From assembly GCF_026107645.2 (NCBI RefSeq), contig NZ_JAPCHV010000014.1, positions 62,001 through 126,000 on the forward strand: a stretch of 64,000 bases of DNA. The letters run 5' to 3'. A program made the position numbers and the translations under genes. Positions 62,601 through 64,000 of this stretch are shown in pieces (the stretch's first letter is position 1; each line of letters starts with the position of its first letter). The DNA comes from Flavobacterium sp. MFBS3-15. Its GTDB lineage: Bacteria; Bacteroidota; Bacteroidia; Flavobacteriales; Flavobacteriaceae. The notes beneath the pieces were generated by a model. The model made no database searches. It saw nothing but the letters and a program-made list of their open reading frames with translations, and was not told the DNA's origin.

Positions 62601-64000
62601 ATGCCGCATTTTGTAACTACCAGCTTTATCTGGGCTGTGGTATTTACGCTGGTATTGTTCCACAGTATCTCAACCTGCGGCGTACCATTGCCACTGCTCA
62701 CACTTCCTTTGTTTGGTGTCAGTATCGTCCATTGATAGTCATCGCCACCGGTATATGCCGTGTTAAATGTTGCATAATTATTGGCGCACACATCTACAGG
62801 TCCTGTAATGACAGGGCTAAACACGATCCTGTTAATGGTTGTGGTATTTACCGGCGAGGTACAATGCGGGTCGGTAGTGCGTGTTATCCAGGTCTTGATC
62901 TGGTAGGAGGTCAGGCTCGGATTAAACACAATAGTAACCTCTTCGCCTGTAGTAGACCCTTCAATCACACCCCCTATTACATCCCAATGAACGGTATGCC
63001 CCGGCGGTGCGGGTGGTACCGTATAGGTTAGCGGCGTGTTAGGGCATACCGGTATGGCAGGATCCGGTTCAATCGCGCCTGGCGCAGGAGGGTTGGCATA
63101 CACAGTAATCATCATTGGGTCTGGCGCACAAAAGTCCTCACCTGTTACCGACAGGGTATAATTGCCGGGTTCTTCGAAATTAAAGGTATAGTCGGGGCCG
63201 TTATGTACAGGCTCCGGGCCGTCGGGAGTTACCAGCACCCAGTCGCCAGACAGTCCGCTGTCAAGGTAATAGGTATTGTTCGTGTCGGGGCACATTTCTT
63301 CAACTCCCACAATAGCGCTGGATGGCTTTACGGTAATTTTCAACACAGCAGTACCGCTGCAATTGGCAACAGTGTTCTGGTAATTACAGCGCAGCACGAT
63401 TACGCCGTTGCTCTGGGTGTTTATGGCCACCTCATTGCGCTGGTCTATCAGCACAAGGGTAGCGCCGGTTCCGCCGTCGTCTTCAATTACCCAGTTGAAA
63501 AGGGTGGCAGGCCACTGGGGCAGGCTGTACTTATACTGGCTTCTGGCACACACCTCTGTCTCACCTACAATCCTGCCCCTGTTCTTGATTACAGGCACCC
63601 TTATTGTAGTTACACCCGGGCACTCCACCTCGCAACCGCTTGTACTAAAGCTAACGTATCCAAAGCCGCTGTTATCCACATGGTCCCAAAGCACCTGTAT
63701 GGTGTAATCATTAGGGTCCGACACTATATGCCCGCCCTGAACATTCCAGTTAAAGTCACGGCAGCGCTCCTTACCTATCGCACCTACGCTATAGGTAGCA
63801 ATTTCACCCTCGCACACAACACTGGGACATTCTATCGGGAATGTTTCCGCCCCGATGCGGATGCGCTTGCGTATCTTACTGATACAGTTGCATAAGTTGC
63901 GCACTGTTAGAGTAATCTCATAGGTCCCCGGCTGATCATAGGAATGCACGGGCTCAAATTCTGAAGATACGTTGCCATCGCCAAATTCCCAATAATAGGA
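59654..64000 (-). CDS. Giant secreted PKD-rich protein with T9SS sorting domain, 5'-partial
   Basis: The frame is open to the right edge of the window, so at least 1448 residues are visible and the start lies beyond it. It carries several PKD/Ig-like beta domains with the WDFGDG/WTFGDG signature (SYYWEFGDGNVSSEF at the edge; ITWDFGDGTVNTY; FWTFGDGTENRNP), many paired cysteines and repeated PxxITGP-type linkers. The C-terminus (VVPNPVEDVADLHYTY ... QKHLVKK) is a T9SS type A sorting domain. It is a surface or secreted adhesin-like protein of unknown ligand. A short GTG near 63949 is not a real start because the coding sequence continues upstream. Confidence 0.9.
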   Translation of the reverse strand, partial: SYYWEFGDGNVSSEFEPVHSYDQPGTYEITLTVRNLCNCISKIRKRIRIGAETFPIECPSVVCEGEIATYSVGAIGKERCRDFNWNVQGGHIVSDPNDYTIQVLWDHVDNSGFGYVSFSTSGCEVECPGVTTIRVPVIKNRGRIVGETEVCARSQYKYSLPQWPATLFNWVIEDDGGTGATLVLIDQRNEVAINTQSNGVIVLRCNYQNTVANCSGTAVLKITVKPSSAIVGVEEMCPDTNNTYYLDSGLSGDWVLVTPDGPEPVHNGPDYTFNFEEPGNYTLSVTGEDFCAPDPMMITVYANPPAPGAIEPDPAIPVCPNTPLTYTVPPAPPGHTVHWDVIGGVIEGSTTGEEVTIVFNPSLTSYQIKTWITRTTDPHCTSPVNTTTINRIVFSPVITGPVDVCANNYATFNTAYTGGDDYQWTILTPNKGSVSSGNGTPQVEILWNNTSVNTTAQIKLVVTKCGIVETRYFNVNILTAPSITLNGPTQLCRDQFGNWNVSSSMAITSGSITWDFGDGTVNTYTITPSTPNLSKSHDYNTVNTGSLSYTVTVTLTGVNGCDGTVSASKNVTVLPAPVAQMTPDINRTFCNASEIDVEFEVAVQAGSTIGTYHIEWYRGGTHLTAEDDNTSILAVNYGFGTYRARIINGNGCSIWTNQMTISQNCPQPGCSPQPSLGITWDNDCGTITATGTATGVTVTSAFWVAGSLTPTTTNSNPAVFTTENAGNYDLVYNVNYTVGGQTCSAMKNVTVTVPYIAGINYSVDCGSSPGQYSVTLFNTTNFMTSHQPTSIQYYNGGSLIPSGTGLNEVTVQLPPGTYTFKIIVNEAGGEPCEAEVSVVLPAMPNSTINPPTQTVCFNTPAIFTPAGAIDPESSYFWTFGDGTENRNPNASRVYQTAGSRTVTLTVTNKYGCQSTSTATATTLPDSITGSVNASAEEVCAGNSITFTYSGTAVTGYAWKKDGAFIPGANASSYVATANGSYTVQVTDSNGCKKTMEPKNAKFLPLPVPTITGPSHICGNEELHLEGGPAPDGTNIIYNWFMNGYNVGSGFSPDLYITPGGSGIYNFTLTVVQNNDGTSCSASVTHIVEVYEAPEKPEIHVTMENCDTYALTLHATSPSSGTYTWSNGMSGEVITVFEGGPYMVTLTNAAGCMSSHQVYVPKNPDSYLWVFPTGCYDFCKELDVATLIGPLPDFRYWEWQESGNAIQSGHDSPVTPYTVSGSGSYSLHLDNGMCSATSDIMDVSQESCKCKIRYEVKKIGVKKEGYCYYTVDMYIDNPNGTPMSVTVSLDQGMGVVQPSTVVVPPGGATFSFNVIPIYMTGGIYTIYLDSNVNDKGEKCYNEFEVEFPPLCEQSQSARIAQGDTGIAVSSLMVVPNPVEDVADLHYTYTTGKNAKIEIYNLLGVLLESYVPDVISGAWKLDMGKYAAGQYIVVMKQDGEVIQQKHLVKK

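Noticed and set aside
1..64000. Prophage, integrative element or defence island
   Set aside because: No integrase, terminase, capsid, restriction, CBASS, toxin-antitoxin or transposase genes were recognised anywhere in the window.

Overview
The window looks like a chromosome segment of a Bacteroidota bacterium, most likely Flavobacteriaceae and Flavobacterium-like. Four things support this. Several starts are preceded by the phylum's -7 box TAnnTTTG, a few with a TTG/TTTG -33 element. Start codons sit behind A/T-rich leaders without Shine-Dalgarno sequences. Two giant surface proteins end in type IX secretion (T9SS) sorting domains. Gene orders such as ftsK-lolA-lptF/G-ribB and pit-DUF47 also fit. 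No rRNA, CRISPR array, integrase, transposase or phage gene was seen, so this reads as core genome with some accessory surface and lipoprotein genes.

Layout. 1-1.5 kb: edge of a permease gene, then a peroxiredoxin/thioredoxin/DUF6952 operon. 1.7-6 kb: an orphan lipoprotein, a secreted esterase overlapping an HMA-AraC regulator, and an HMA-MauE/DoxX membrane protein. 6-12.8 kb: thiol peroxidase, diacylglycerol kinase, and the compact ftsK-lolA-lptF/G-ribB operon, whose RibB carries a degenerate GTP cyclohydrolase domain. 12.9 kb: tRNA-Ser(UGA) with promoter and terminator. 13-20.4 kb: an SDR enzyme, a 1058-residue repeat protein with a T9SS signal, and a secreted GH2 glycosidase. 20.4-21.7 kb: repeat-rich spacers around a small membrane protein. 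21.7-32.8 kb: gcvT, a Prc-like protease, YebC, an ABC permease, small envelope proteins, a SUKH protein, threonine aldolase, and prfB with its programmed +1 frameshift. 33-40.8 kb: two tandem GAF histidine kinases, AraC/DUF779/aldehyde dehydrogenase, and the PiT phosphate transporter pair. 41-47 kb: an acyl-CoA carboxylase beta subunit with a coupled small membrane protein, a secreted esterase, a methyltransferase fused to an exported domain, and an M1 peptidase. 47-52 kb: a SecD-like lipoprotein, other small exported or SUKH-like proteins, menE with a CPBP protease, and an ArsC-like protein. 52-64 kb: an outer-membrane receptor, a candidate small RNA, a cysteine synthase homologue, an S9 peptidase, YbaB, a lipoprotein, and a giant PKD-rich T9SS cargo running off the right edge.

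Themes are peroxide defence (two peroxiredoxins, thioredoxin), envelope biogenesis (LolA, LptF/G, DgkA), exported proteolysis (S41, M1, S9, CPBP) and surface display. I found no clear new multi-gene system. The observations most worth checking are the HMA-AraC/HMA-MauE pair, the SD-dependent prfB frameshift in a lineage that otherwise avoids SD sequences, the RibB with a dead RibA half, the methyltransferase-exported domain fusion, the SecD-head-like lipoprotein, the periodic GH2-linked surface protein, and the candidate short RNA near 55.1 kb.
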